A DNA stretch of 64,000 nucleotides from JABAAI01 sp965261955 (GCA_965261955.1 CBDHEM010000071.1:372001-436000); one strand, 5' to 3'. Counted from the stretch's first letter, positions 1-9,655 are shown. Translations and numbers: made by a program. Notes: generated from the letters alone by a model not told the origin.

Positions 1-32
1 AAGAATCTATAGTCAGACTTAGGAGTAATCTT

Positions 33-1640
33 ATGAGACATAGGCTGGTTGCGTTTTTTTGTGTACTGTTTATTTTTGGGGGGTGTGATGATGGCTCTTC
101 TGGTTCCTTGGCTATTGATGATAATGGAGTTTCGTCATCCTCTACACCTCAAGATTATTGTGTCACTCTTGAAAAGATAGAAGTTAGAGGAGACCTCACT
201 ACTGGTACTGGTCTTCCGGCGGCTATTTTAGCTTGGTTGGGTAGTGACGGTGGTAAAGACCCTGCACTATATGGTAAGCTATGTGGAACTACATCTGAGG
301 ATGAGAACATTACCGCTGATATCGAGAGCATAGGAGAGAAAATCAGAAACTGTAGGGATTTTTTCTTTGCTACAGATGATACGCCTCTAACCAGTGACCT
401 AATAAACAGAGAAGTATTGGATTCCTTGATCAAAAATTTTGCACCGGATACGGCTCTCCCGCCAGAAGAACTGCTGGATATCTATAGGGGCAATGAAAGA
501 GCCCCTCCATTGAAGCTGGTGGAAGATAACAATGATGCTAGTCTAAAATATGTTGAAATCAAGAAAAGTATGACTTTTAGGTTAGAGGACAAAAGAAATC
601 ATAGAATTTTACTTGTGGGTCTTCCCATTTTTGTAAGAGCACAGACGGCCATATCGGATAACCCCCTTTATCCTAAGTCAGGATTCACAACTGCGGCTAA
701 GAAGTTGCCAGGCATTTTAGAAATTCTTGATAGGGATGTACCCGCCTTGTCCGGTGTTGTTCCTCTCCGGAAAAACTTGGTTTTTAGTTTAGATCCAGAT
801 AGTCCTTCTGCGGCTACGTCCACTTTTATCTTTACTGTTCATCGCCGTTCTTGCACTGCTAGTGAAGAGGCTCATTATCGTGAAACCGTAGCATCTACTA
901 CACCAACTCCCGGTGACTCTTCTACGACGAAGCCATCTGAACCTGTAAGCCCACTTCCTGCTCCTACGGGTTTTCCGTATTGTGTTAAGCTGAATAGTGT
1001 AGATATTTCTGGGGATTGGGATCATTCTGGTTTCTCGCTATCCAAGGGAAATATCGAGTTTTCCGGTCAAGTTTGTGCCGTGAAATCTACAGATCCTGAT
1101 TTTTTAGACACAAACAAGAATATAACAGAAAGGTTATCGAATTGTCGATCGCTTTTAAGGCGGAAGAGTGAGTCTAATCCTTTAAATGATTATTTAACAA
1201 ACTCATTACGCATGGAAAATTTATCCAATAGTGCTGGTGTAACTTCCACATTTGCAGATTTGAGTAGTCTTTATGATGGGTTTCGCCTCTCAACGGCTTT
1301 GCATACAGGTAATCGTCCTCTGAACAAAAACGCAACTCTTCATTTTTCTGTGGGAGAAAATAATAGTGATGTTGTTTTAGTTTTTCTTCCTTTTCTTGAC
1401 AAAGACACCGCTTCTGTTGACGGAAACGATGATTTACTTTCGCCATCAGTCTCTTCTTTTGGAAATCAAGATTATCCTGCTGTTCTAAGAGTGAGTCGTC
1501 AAAGTATAGATAATGCGGATGCCTCCGGTTTAACCAGACAAGTTGAGTTTACCTCTAGAGGGGATGAGTTGACTGTTGGTGCAGATTCAGGAAGTCTTAG
1601 ATTCAATTTTACGTTGAGCCCCGCTGCCTGTAGTAATTGA
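33..1640 (+). CDS. Two-domain cysteine-rich lipoprotein of unknown function
   Basis: I do not recognise the family. The protein starts with a lipoprotein signal: a basic N-end, a hydrophobic stretch and a lipobox FGGC with the acylated Cys at residue 18, so it is probably anchored in a membrane and faces the periplasm or the surface. After a Ser/Gly linker two domains follow, about residues 41-275 and 315-535. They are diverged copies of each other: both open with YCVxL, then have a Cys near residue 40 of the domain (LCG / VCA), an NCR motif (NCRDFF / NCRSLL), a strand of the type VLVxLPxF, and a last Cys near the domain end (RSC / AAC). Four Cys per domain suggests two disulphides. A Pro/Thr/Ser linker joins the domains. 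A good ribosome site (AGGAG, 21-25) precedes the ATG. Function cannot be inferred. Confidence 0.8.
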   Translation: MRHRLVAFFCVLFIFGGCDDGSSGSLAIDDNGVSSSSTPQDYCVTLEKIEVRGDLTTGTGLPAAILAWLGSDGGKDPALYGKLCGTTSEDENITADIESIGEKIRNCRDFFFATDDTPLTSDLINREVLDSLIKNFAPDTALPPEELLDIYRGNERAPPLKLVEDNNDASLKYVEIKKSMTFRLEDKRNHRILLVGLPIFVRAQTAISDNPLYPKSGFTTAAKKLPGILEILDRDVPALSGVVPLRKNLVFSLDPDSPSAATSTFIFTVHRRSCTASEEAHYRETVASTTPTPGDSSTTKPSEPVSPLPAPTGFPYCVKLNSVDISGDWDHSGFSLSKGNIEFSGQVCAVKSTDPDFLDTNKNITERLSNCRSLLRRKSESNPLNDYLTNSLRMENLSNSAGVTSTFADLSSLYDGFRLSTALHTGNRPLNKNATLHFSVGENNSDVVLVFLPFLDKDTASVDGNDDLLSPSVSSFGNQDYPAVLRVSRQSIDNADASGLTRQVEFTSRGDELTVGADSGSLRFNFTLSPAACSN

Positions 1641-1706
1641 TGACTAATTCCCTCCGGTTACAGGTGTAGGCAATGCAACAGTAACAAGCATAATTTTTCA
1701 CAGGAA

Positions 1707-1900
1707 ATGGAAAAGATTTTTTGGCGTTTTCTGTTATTAGGATTCTCCTTCTTTAGCTCGGCTTGTAGGCGAAAGGACCGCTTTGTACTTTTAATCGCTC
1801 CTTACTTCCTTTTGAGAAAGAGGCATATGATTTTCAGGTGAAGTTTTACTTCAAAAGCAAAAAGACTTATGAATTTTATTTTGAAACATTACAAATATGA
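1707..1900 (+). pseudogene. Remnant of a small lipoprotein gene with a frameshift
   Basis: From the ATG at 1707 the frame encodes a typical lipoprotein signal peptide (MEKIFWRF..., lipobox SSAC at residue 20) and then stops at 1841 after 44 codons. A one-base shift near 1795 opens a second frame (PFEKEAYDFQVKFYF...) that runs to 1900, so this looks like a lipoprotein gene broken by an indel. It fills most of the 319-base gap between the neighbouring genes. The family is not recognised; a real 44-residue lipoprotein is possible but less likely. Confidence 0.35.
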
Positions 1901-1959
1901 TGAGTGTTATTCACGAAAATCAAATTATCCTGTATATATAAATATTTTAATTTTTAATT

Positions 1960-3420
1960 ATGACAACCGATGACAAGAAGATAGAAAACCAAACCCCGAA
2001 ACCGAAAGAAGGGGATATTCATTCTTGTCTTGTTTTCGAAGTGAGCTCTGATAATATGGAAGTTCATCTACGTGTTGTAGAGAGTTTACCACATAAAATT
2101 CAAATTAAAGATGTTGTATCTATCTTAAATCAGAAGGGGGTGAAATATGGTTTTGACCAAGCTAAGCTATTAGCTTCTCTAGAAGATTTTAACACAAATT
2201 ATCTGAAAATTAAAGGACGCGGGTTACTAGTCGCTACTGGTAGTCCTCCGGGGGAGTCCCAGAATGGTCGTATTGAGTTTCTCATTAAAGAGAGTATGCA
2301 AATGCATTTTGATAAGCAAGGGCGAGCAGATTTTAGAAACATTGAAAAGTATAAACAGATAAATAAAGGGACTATACTCGCTCGACGTACTCCACCCGTA
2401 AAAGGGAAATCAGGTTATAATATTTATGGGGAGTCCGTTGAATCTATAGAGCCATTAGACCCTTTTTTGGAATGTGGTGAAAATGTTTCTTTTGATGAAG
2501 TAGCGAATGAATACTGTGCAGAAGAAAAGGGCATATTTTCAAGAGATGGTGAAAAAATTTCGATAAGCCCCGTCCTGCTTATTGAAGGGAATGTTGGTAT
2601 TGAGACGGGTAATCTCATATATGATGGCAGTATTCATGTGGAGGGCAATGTGGAGCGTGGTGCTCTGCTCTCCAGTTCAGGAGAAATTCAAGTGAATGGA
2701 TTTATTGAATCAAATCTTTTGCGTGTAGGAAAATCTTTATTTATTGGTAAAGGAGTCAATGCACAAGAGGATAATATAATTCACGTGGGTAAAAATCTCG
2801 AATGCAATTATGTAGATAATTCTAAGGTTATGCTTCTTGGAAGTGCTAAAATAAAGAGATCCATCAATGCAAGCTGTTTATCCATCCATGGTGATTTAGA
2901 AATGCTAGCAGAAAATTCTATTATTGTAGGTGGTGAGATTATTGTTTTTGGTTCCATAATCACTAATCAAATAGGAAACAATAGAGGAACAAAAACTGTA
3001 ATCATTATAGGCTACCATGATGCAAATAATAAATATTACAACACATACGTAAAAGAATGTGAAAGTCTTGAGAAAGAGTATAATATTTTGTATAAAGAAA
3101 TACTCGAATATAAGAAACAAGCTCAAAATTCTTTTCGAATATCACCATCTGAAAAAGAAAAAATAAACACAACTCATAAAAAATATGTAAATATACAAAA
3201 AAGTATTAAAATACTAGAGAAAAAAAGAGATGACTATCGAAATGTGAAGTATAATAAAAGTCCCGTTAGCTTAACAGCCCGCCAAGTAATTCATCCTGGT
3301 GTAGAGATTTTTTATCGCAACTACAAAGAGACTGTAAAATCTCCTATAACCTCGGTTACAATGGAATTTTCACCCGACTCACAAAAACCTCTAGTTAAAA
3401 GCTATACCCGTCCCACTTGA
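1960..3420 (+). CDS. FapA/DUF342 family protein
   Basis: A 486-residue protein of the FapA (DUF342) type: an N-terminal alpha/beta region, the conserved GTILARRTPP...GKSGYNIYGE segment near residues 145-165, then a right-handed beta-helix of short repeats (for example GNVGIETGNLIYDGSIHVEGNV near 215-240) and a charged helical C-terminal region (about 365-440) that is probably a coiled coil. Family members are cytosolic; in Vibrio FapA affects flagellar assembly, and spirochaetes carry several paralogues of unclear role. No strong Shine-Dalgarno is visible before the ATG, and the upstream 60 bases are very AT-rich (TATATATAAAT), which may hold the promoter. The gene stands alone. Confidence 0.8.
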   Translation: MTTDDKKIENQTPKPKEGDIHSCLVFEVSSDNMEVHLRVVESLPHKIQIKDVVSILNQKGVKYGFDQAKLLASLEDFNTNYLKIKGRGLLVATGSPPGESQNGRIEFLIKESMQMHFDKQGRADFRNIEKYKQINKGTILARRTPPVKGKSGYNIYGESVESIEPLDPFLECGENVSFDEVANEYCAEEKGIFSRDGEKISISPVLLIEGNVGIETGNLIYDGSIHVEGNVERGALLSSSGEIQVNGFIESNLLRVGKSLFIGKGVNAQEDNIIHVGKNLECNYVDNSKVMLLGSAKIKRSINASCLSIHGDLEMLAENSIIVGGEIIVFGSIITNQIGNNRGTKTVIIIGYHDANNKYYNTYVKECESLEKEYNILYKEILEYKKQAQNSFRISPSEKEKINTTHKKYVNIQKSIKILEKKRDDYRNVKYNKSPVSLTARQVIHPGVEIFYRNYKETVKSPITSVTMEFSPDSQKPLVKSYTRPT

Positions 3421-3501
3421 TTTTTTATATGCTCTCTGGAAATGGGAAACCTTTATTAAATTCCTAGGTGCAACACATCTGGCTTTCAACTCTATTTTCA
3501 A

Positions 3502-3609
3502 AAGAACTGTTACAACAAAAACTAAGAAAGACGAAAATAATACCGTAAAACGCTAATTTGAGGCCTTTCCGACAGGCATTCTTATCTTGCAGTATTTCGC
3601 AACAGCCCC
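3502..3609. mobile_element. MITE copy A (diverged)
   Basis: One of the roughly 106-bp inverted-repeat elements of this window. The left end reads GAACTGTTACAAC and the right end TTTCGCAACAGCCCC; the centre (CCGTAAAACGCTAATTTGAGGC) matches the end of the IS5 remnant at about 11500. No open frame of note. It lies in the 441-base gap between the fapA-like gene and manA; the rest of that gap holds an IS end at 3700-3790. Confidence 0.55.
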
Positions 3610-3699
3610 TTTCTTCATAGGAGCAAATTTCTTTGATCTTAGAAGTGGAGCTAATCAGGGATAAAACAAAAAACATTACCGCCTATTATTTCGAGTTTA

Positions 3700-3790
3700 C
3701 CTTAGCTAAGCTTGAAAAGGCACTCTTACGATAACAAAGTAGCTTAAAGAGGAACACTCAGTGTTGCCTTTGTACATGGGTTCTATAAAT
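3700..3790 (-). mobile_element. Right-end fragment of an IS481-like element
   Basis: Read on the minus strand, this stretch closely matches 24805-24880, which lies just downstream of an IS481-like transposase remnant: both have GAACCCATrT.xAAAGGxAACA, then TGTTCCTCTTTAAGCTACTTTGT. It is therefore a solo right end of that element with no coding part left. Confidence 0.55.
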
Positions 3791-3861
3791 ATACATACTT
3801 ATGTTTAATTCCTGTAAAGATTTTCAAAAAATAAAAATTTACTAATGAATTTCTTATTTTT

Positions 3862-5202
3862 CTATGATACAGGTCCGACACTTCTATAGATTTTAGCTTG
3901 TTTTAGGTGAAGTTTCACCTGAAATCCCCTTTCTTCTAGGTCACCAGGCAATAGAATAACGGCCCCTTGCCTTATATTTTGAATTGTCCATACTTTGTTT
4001 TTTCCTTTTTTATAAAAGTACAATTCTGCTTTTTCTGTGATTTCAAAAGCGATGAGTATAGATGGTAAATTTATGTAGTCTAAATCAAACAAATCAACAT
4101 CTGAAGAGATATTTGCATTTATACTAGGACTTGATGCCTCCTTTCCTTTAGAATAAACTAGCAGACAAAAATTAGATATAGGCGGAGAATATATTCCGAC
4201 GTTTTTTTTGTATTTGGCTTTCAGTAAGATAGGTTTTTTAGGAGTGTAGTCTAACATTTCCACTAAGGTGGGAATATCACAATATTTGGATGTGAGACCA
4301 CCTCGAACCACATTATCTGAAGGTGCCATACATTCTATAATTGTTCCCGAAATATAAGAATGAGGAACATTTGCTTCTAGGAATAGAGCCTCTCCAGAGG
4401 CTAGTATCATATAATTAAAAAAATAAGCACAAAAGATACCTGGGTCTCGTGTGCCATGATTTTCTGTCAAAACTTGGAATAGTTCATCTTCCTTATAAAT
4501 ACGAGCACGAAGTGATTTCTTTTCTAACTCTCTGAGCAAAGAATTGGCAGCCCTTTCGATCTTGTTCAGGTTTGATTGCATTAGTTCACTGTAGATTGCT
4601 TTTAGTAATTTTTTTTGAAGTTTAATATTTGATAGGACACTTTCTCCCTTTCGTAAAGAAGAAGGTACTGTATGGAAATATTTTGAAAACGAACAGAGTT
4701 CTGCTAGTGGATTGTGCCTTTCCATGTGAAACAAAAAATCTGAAAATGGTAGAAAACCAACTAAAGCACGCATGCCTTCCACACATACCGCAAGCTCTGG
4801 TTTTTCATTCGAGTCTGGATAGTGTTTTGGTTTTTTCTTGTGCAATTTTTTCGCTAGAGAGCTATTCGGATGTGCTTGAATGGAAAGTGGTTTTTCAACA
4901 TCAAGTATCTTAAACAAAAAAGATAAATGGCTATATCCTTTTTGTATAGCTTCCCTTCCTAGGTAATGTCCTGGGTCTATTTGAAATAGGTCGTATATAC
5001 TTTGTAGTTGGTCACTTTTTTGTATTTTACCACTTCCTTTAGGATGTGAGCCCATCCAAAGTTCTGCGGTGGGTTCTTGGCTTATTGGAATTTGAAGCAG
5101 TTTAGGAATAAAAGCAGTCTCCCCACGTTTGCCCCAAGGGTAATTCATAATAGGGCATTTCAATAGATAGGACAGAGGTTTTTGGTTTTCTTTTTGAGAC
5201 AT
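3862..5202 (-). CDS. manA: Mannose-6-phosphate isomerase, class I
   Basis: Interconverts mannose-6-phosphate and fructose-6-phosphate in the cytosol, feeding GDP-mannose and glycan synthesis. The type I PMI signature is complete: PWGKR near residue 23, AELWMGSHP near 48, the zinc-binding QAHPN near 110, KPELA near 135, and EANVPHSYISG near 280, followed by the active-site Arg segment NVVRGGLTSKYCD. The length of 446 is somewhat above the 390-430 usual for the family; the extra length is in the C-terminal beta domain. The gene is followed at some distance by a GT9-like gene on the same strand and, with the phosphoglucomutase at 35195, suits sugar-nucleotide supply. Confidence 0.93.
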   Translation of the reverse strand: MSQKENQKPLSYLLKCPIMNYPWGKRGETAFIPKLLQIPISQEPTAELWMGSHPKGSGKIQKSDQLQSIYDLFQIDPGHYLGREAIQKGYSHLSFLFKILDVEKPLSIQAHPNSSLAKKLHKKKPKHYPDSNEKPELAVCVEGMRALVGFLPFSDFLFHMERHNPLAELCSFSKYFHTVPSSLRKGESVLSNIKLQKKLLKAIYSELMQSNLNKIERAANSLLRELEKKSLRARIYKEDELFQVLTENHGTRDPGIFCAYFFNYMILASGEALFLEANVPHSYISGTIIECMAPSDNVVRGGLTSKYCDIPTLVEMLDYTPKKPILLKAKYKKNVGIYSPPISNFCLLVYSKGKEASSPSINANISSDVDLFDLDYINLPSILIAFEITEKAELYFYKKGKNKVWTIQNIRQGAVILLPGDLEERGFQVKLHLKQAKIYRSVGPVS

Positions 5203-5300
5203 TAGGACAAGCAGAAATATATAAAGAGTAGTATAGTATTCAAATAGCGGTGCCTTGCGAGACCACTCCCATTTCCTCGATTCTTTTTATATGAAAAGAG

Positions 5301-6575
5301 TTAATTTGAAAATAGGATTTTTTTTAACCCTTCATGGACTTGTTCAGGTGAAATATGTTCAACACAAGAATTATACGGGCATTTTATACAGTCTTGAATA
5401 CATTCGTCAACGGTAGGAGTGATGTGTCTTTGTTTTACATAAGGAGAGTGCATATAGTAAGCAATTTCTTTTTCGGAAGAAGTAAATAGATTTAGACGTG
5501 GAAAGGCCAATGTATTCCCTTGTTTTTTTTGCATAGTGAGAGAGCCTAGTCGCTTTGTTTCACTCCGGCTAGACTTTTTGGAAAGAGAGGCTTTTATAGA
5601 ATTTTGAGTTTCATGAGATCGCATGTCATGTAAGGTGACCAAGGGACGACGTAGTAAAGAAGCCAAAATAGAATCTTGTCCAGATGGGCATACCACTGCT
5701 AAAGCTTGCTGCATGACAGCAGCTCGCTCTTGCGGATTTAGATCTTCATAAAAATGCATTGTATAACCAGAGTATTTTTTTAAATATTCTATTTCAGATT
5801 TGATTTCTTGAAGAAAGGGATTATTTTTTATAGATGTTGGACTTGGTAGAGACGTGACTACACTAAGATTATCTTTTCCAAGAATTCTGGTCAATCGTGT
5901 AACATAACTGGCTGGCCAATGACGGTTTATGTTATTCTTTTCAAAAAGGGAAAGCCATACAAATTGATTCTTAGGTAGAGTTGTCTTGGAAGGGAAATGT
6001 AATTTCCCTTCTATGTAAGGTAAGACCTTCTCCGGATGGAGGTCCATATGGTTTCGTTTTTTGCCCTTTATACGGTGGACGCCTCCTATCTTTTGTAAGC
6101 GTAGAAAACGGGAAAAAACATTTGAGCCAAAACCAGCTGTTCGCATTCGTGAACTAGAAAAACGACCGACCCAGTGGGCATAGATATCATGGGATGGTAT
6201 ATATAGTAGATCTGTTTTTTGGGAAATTTGAGATAAAAGAGTGTCTTTTATTTTATTTTCGTGACTGCAAGGATGTAAGTGGTCGAATAGAGAACACTTA
6301 GAAGCCAGCTCTTTGTTGTCTTCGTGCAGAATAAGGGAAGTTTGAGCCCTTGTTTGGTAGCGACTTTTGAGTAACTGCGCTATAAAAACAGCTTCTAAGA
6401 AGCCTTCTAGGTCGTTTCGATTACGAACACATCCGATAAAACGAAATTCTTTTTGCTTTATTGTGCTTGTACTATTGCTATAGCGAGACTCCAATCGCGA
6501 AGACCCATTAGCAGACAGATCCCGATGGTCCTCCAATGGAAAAAGATCATTTTCTTTTGATTTTGATAAAAACAT
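5301..6575 (-). CDS. Glycosyltransferase family 9-like (heptosyltransferase-like) protein
   Basis: A 424-residue protein without signal peptide. The middle has the nucleotide-sugar-binding half typical of GT9 enzymes (NINRHWPASYVTRLTRIL near 215, then VCPSGQDSILASLLRRPLVTL near 295-315, matching the usual GPsGxxHlAaxlgkPvvxL pattern), and the C-terminus has the CIKCPYNSC... SPEQVHEGLKKIL ending common in the family. The normal acceptor-side N-terminus is weak. GT9 enzymes add heptose or related sugars to lipopolysaccharide core at the inner membrane face; the exact sugar cannot be told. The conserved His/Gly positions are altered (SGQDS instead of SGxxH), so activity is uncertain. Confidence 0.6.
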   Translation of the reverse strand: MFLSKSKENDLFPLEDHRDLSANGSSRLESRYSNSTSTIKQKEFRFIGCVRNRNDLEGFLEAVFIAQLLKSRYQTRAQTSLILHEDNKELASKCSLFDHLHPCSHENKIKDTLLSQISQKTDLLYIPSHDIYAHWVGRFSSSRMRTAGFGSNVFSRFLRLQKIGGVHRIKGKKRNHMDLHPEKVLPYIEGKLHFPSKTTLPKNQFVWLSLFEKNNINRHWPASYVTRLTRILGKDNLSVVTSLPSPTSIKNNPFLQEIKSEIEYLKKYSGYTMHFYEDLNPQERAAVMQQALAVVCPSGQDSILASLLRRPLVTLHDMRSHETQNSIKASLSKKSSRSETKRLGSLTMQKKQGNTLAFPRLNLFTSSEKEIAYYMHSPYVKQRHITPTVDECIQDCIKCPYNSCVEHISPEQVHEGLKKILFSN

Positions 6576-6701
6576 ATTGAATTGTGAGTTTATTGCATTC
6601 GCGCTAAATAGTGATGTTTGGCTACAGATTCTATCCTCATAAGTTTATCGGCTTTCTATGCATACTTATTGTATTTATGATTTCTTTGCGGAACAGACTA
6701 T

Positions 6702-6807
6702 GGGGTTGTTGTAAAATATAAAAAAACGAGGAATTGCCCGCGTAAAATGCTCTAAATCGGTGTTTTGTGCTATTTACTTCCTCTTTCTCACTTTTTACAA
6801 CAGTTCC
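6702..6807. mobile_element. MITE copy B
   Basis: Inverted-repeat element: left end GGGGTTGTTGTAAAATATAAAAA, right end CACTTTTTACAACAGTTCC, centre AAAATGCTCTAAATCGGTGTTTT. It ends five bases before the stop codon of the AAA ATPase gene, so the insertion may have reset that gene's C-terminus and may act as its terminator. Confidence 0.65.
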
Positions 6808-6811
6808 ATCA

Positions 6812-8173
6812 CTATATTGGCCGCGTTTGCCTAGATTTTATAGATATATGTTTTTCTTGCATATTTTTGGCTACTCTTATGTAAAATTGATAAGAGGGAG
6901 CGCAAGCATCCTTTTTTTCAGTGATAAGATGCCTAGTCCAACTCCTTTCCGTGTATTCACAAATGTCTTCTATGTCACGCCCCGACATGTCCTTGGACAG
7001 ATGAGCCAGAGATTTTAGATGGCTATTTTCTAGATGTTGCGCATATTCCCGGAAAATCATAGCCCGCTCATTTATATTGGGAAGAGGGAAATGTATGATA
7101 GTATCAAATCGAGAAACAAGAGCATTATCAAGATCATTCATGCGATTACTGGCTCCAATTGTTAGGATACCTGGTTTGCTCTCCATGCCATCTATCTTCC
7201 TGAGTAAAACAGAGAGGAGGCGCCGAGTAGCTTCAAAAAGCCCTTGTTCTCGAGAGGTAGCTAGAGAATCAATTTCGTCTAGAAAAATCAAACATTTTTC
7301 ATATTGGCCTGCCGTATCAAATACTTGAGCTAAGTTTTGTGCCGATTCTCCATAGTATTTGCTAAGTATATTTTCTATCGGCACATAGATCATAGGAATT
7401 TCCGTTTCGCAGGCAATGATTTTTGCCATGGTTGTTTTCCCTACACCGGCAGGCCCTTCAAAAAGAACAGCTTGTGCTAGGTTTTTAGAGTTTTTTCCCC
7501 TTGTCGCTTGTGCGACTTTTTCAAATATTTCTGGGTTCTTAAGGGGCAGTATAATTGTTTCTAGCACTTCTCGCCTAACGTGCTTATAGCCAACTATCTT
7601 AGATTGATTAGCATTAGAAAAATGAAACTGTTTTTCTTTAGGAACGAAATTTCCATTTGTTTTTTCCTCCTTTTTTGTTGAATAAACTATAGCTCCTAGA
7701 TTTTTTAATTGGATATTTGGGTCCTCTTCTTTTTTAGAAGTATAAAAAAATCGAAAGAGTGCAAGACAGGCTTGGAGTTCGTTCTGTGTAAGATCAGATG
7801 TTTTTTCTATTTCGACTTCCTTTTTTGATAGAATAGAAATAAAGCGAAAACGTATGCCCTCTTTTGTACTTTTGTGAGGATTTAATATATTACCACCATC
7901 CTGTAGTGTAATATAGCCTGGTTCAAACATTTGAAAACGTAGACGACCATCTATATGTTTGAATAAGATGTCAAATGATGCTAATAAGTTTTCTGGATTA
8001 ATTTTTTCTACGGGAAAAGTTATCTTGATTTCGTTACTTTCTAGGCGGAAGGAGGGTAATTCTACCATACCTTTTTTTGTGTTTTTTTCTAGGAATTTTT
8101 CGACCTGAGTTTCAAACAAGTTTTTAGCCTGGTAAAACTCTAAATTTTTTTCATCGTTTTTTTTATCGTTCAT
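6812..8173 (-). CDS. AAA-family ATPase (FtsH/CDC48-like module)
   Basis: A soluble 453-residue protein. The N-terminal 200 residues are not recognised. The C-terminal half is one AAA module: Walker A GPAGVGKT near residue 240, Walker B IFLDEID near 297, sensor-1 region TIGASNRMNDLD, the second-region-of-homology segment ALVSRFD with Arg finger near 350, and a small helical lid. It lacks the FtsH membrane segments and zinc protease, so it is not FtsH; it may be a stand-alone remodelling ATPase. The last residues run up to a MITE copy, so the true C-terminus may have been changed by that insertion. The DUF4416 gene is divergent from it with a 79-base gap. Confidence 0.8.
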   Translation of the reverse strand: MNDKKNDEKNLEFYQAKNLFETQVEKFLEKNTKKGMVELPSFRLESNEIKITFPVEKINPENLLASFDILFKHIDGRLRFQMFEPGYITLQDGGNILNPHKSTKEGIRFRFISILSKKEVEIEKTSDLTQNELQACLALFRFFYTSKKEEDPNIQLKNLGAIVYSTKKEEKTNGNFVPKEKQFHFSNANQSKIVGYKHVRREVLETIILPLKNPEIFEKVAQATRGKNSKNLAQAVLFEGPAGVGKTTMAKIIACETEIPMIYVPIENILSKYYGESAQNLAQVFDTAGQYEKCLIFLDEIDSLATSREQGLFEATRRLLSVLLRKIDGMESKPGILTIGASNRMNDLDNALVSRFDTIIHFPLPNINERAMIFREYAQHLENSHLKSLAHLSKDMSGRDIEDICEYTERSWTRHLITEKKDACAPSYQFYIRVAKNMQEKHISIKSRQTRPI

Positions 8174-8252
8174 GTTTCCCTGAAAAAGGCATAGGATATA
8201 AACAAAAAAATCTGTTTACGCCTGTGCTTGCAAGTCTTGTTTCTATCCAACA

Positions 8253-8792
8253 GTGGGTAGGGGATGGAAAACTATTTTAAAAGAGCCTAGCTTGGTACAG
8301 CCTTTTCTTTTACTGGCTTATCACGAAGCTGATATCTTGAGTCGTGTACGTAAACAGTTGGTTTCTTATTTTGGTCCTGTGGAATATGAGACACGTCCTT
8401 TCTCTGCTTTAAATTGGCTTTCTGTTCATGGCTTTCCTTATAAATGGCTTTGTTTCCTTTGTTTTAATCGTTTGATGAAGAGGGAAGAACTAGTCCATTT
8501 GCGCCAAAGGACACTTTCGATGGAGGCTGTTTACTTTAGTAGATCTAGTAATCGCCCTCTTATTGAGCTAGACCCCGGCTATGTTACATATTATACTGTG
8601 GTCCGTAGTTCACTTACAGATGACTTTCACAAGATTTATCTTTATGGTGGAATATATGCAGAGACTCTATTTTGGTATGAAAGGCTTTCTTTTCGTCCCT
8701 ACTCACATGTTCAGCAGTATTTTTTTCGAAAGGATGTGGTTACAAGTTTTAATGATATGCGTGCCATTTACTTAGCCACTCATAAAAAGTAA
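8253..8792 (+). CDS. DUF4416 family protein
   Basis: A 179-residue protein that fits DUF4416: YFGPVEYETRPF near the start, an LxLRQRT-like helix, then the best-kept block IELDPGYVTYYTVV near residues 110-125 followed by HKIYLYGGIYAETLFWY. The family is common in spirochaetes and deltaproteobacteria and has no known function. The start used is GTG, since no in-frame ATG occurs near the N-terminus. It is divergently placed from the AAA ATPase gene. Confidence 0.75.
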   Translation: MGRGWKTILKEPSLVQPFLLLAYHEADILSRVRKQLVSYFGPVEYETRPFSALNWLSVHGFPYKWLCFLCFNRLMKREELVHLRQRTLSMEAVYFSRSSNRPLIELDPGYVTYYTVVRSSLTDDFHKIYLYGGIYAETLFWYERLSFRPYSHVQQYFFRKDVVTSFNDMRAIYLATHKK

Positions 8793-8880
8793 TTCGCACA
8801 AAAGCATCTGAAATATAGCGAATTAGAATTAGAATTAGAAAGTTGTTTGCTGAAGAATGAGATGTAAAAACAAAACTATG

Positions 8881-9567
8881 TTAGTTTTTCTTCTCTTTCT
8901 CTAAAGATAGACCATGAGTTGTCTGTAGCTCTTCAAAAGTGAGAAGAGAAACATTCATTGTAACAGGGTGAAGAGGGTTATCTCTTTTATCTCTTTTACT
9001 AGCTACAATTTTATCAACATTATCCATGCCATGGATAACTCGACCAAAGATAGAGTATTGCCCATCAAGGGGTGGGGCGGGTGCCACCATAATAAAAAAC
9101 TGAGAGCCGGCACTATTTGGATCTTGGGCCCGAGCTGCAGAAACGATCCCACGGACATGTTTACGATCTGAAAACTCGGCTTCAACTCCATAGCCAGGAC
9201 CTCCACGCCCATGCATTTCTCGTTTAGCTGGATCCTTACTTAGAGGATCCCCACCCTGTATCATGAAGCCTGGTATAACCCTATGGAAGGTTGTACCATT
9301 ATAAAACCCACTTTCGGCTAGATTATCAAAATTAGCCACATGCTTTGGTGCTATACTTGGGAAAAATGCAATTATAATTTTTCCGAATTTAGTCTCGATA
9401 ACACCCACTTTATTTTCAAAAGTTTGAATAAAGGCATCAGATGTTTCTTCGTTATTATCAGTTTGACTGGAGAAGTTTGATTTTATCCAATCACATCCTA
9501 TCGTGAAATGAAAAAAAAGAAGAAGAGATACTATAAACCTAAAGCGAAAAAGTTTACTGTTTTCCAT
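8881..9567 (-). CDS. Cyclophilin-type peptidyl-prolyl isomerase, lipoprotein
   Basis: Catalyses cis-trans isomerisation of prolyl bonds. The N-terminus is a lipoprotein signal with lipobox TIGC near residue 25, so it is a membrane-anchored, periplasmic or surface form. The cyclophilin fold follows from about residue 50: GVIETKFGKIIIAFFP, NFDNLAESGFYNGTTFHRVIPGFMIQGGDP (catalytic FHRV Arg), AEFSDRKHVRGIVSAARA, GSQFFIM, and LDGQYSIFGRV. Catalytic residues are all present. It is a single gene. The 88 bases after its stop hold a short ATTAGA repeat (8820-8840) but no obvious terminator. Confidence 0.92.
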   Translation of the reverse strand: MENSKLFRFRFIVSLLLFFHFTIGCDWIKSNFSSQTDNNEETSDAFIQTFENKVGVIETKFGKIIIAFFPSIAPKHVANFDNLAESGFYNGTTFHRVIPGFMIQGGDPLSKDPAKREMHGRGGPGYGVEAEFSDRKHVRGIVSAARAQDPNSAGSQFFIMVAPAPPLDGQYSIFGRVIHGMDNVDKIVASKRDKRDNPLHPVTMNVSLLTFEELQTTHGLSLEKEKKN

Positions 9568-9655
9568 AAATACACCATCCGGCCAGATAGATGGTGTTGT
9601 TTGGATATGTCACCTTTTTTTTCGCATCTTTTTTAGTATATTGAGACAGGAGAGG

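Noticed and set aside
8820..8840. ATTAGA hexamer repeat as a regulatory site
   Set aside because: Only three units, between two gene ends; simple slippage is enough.
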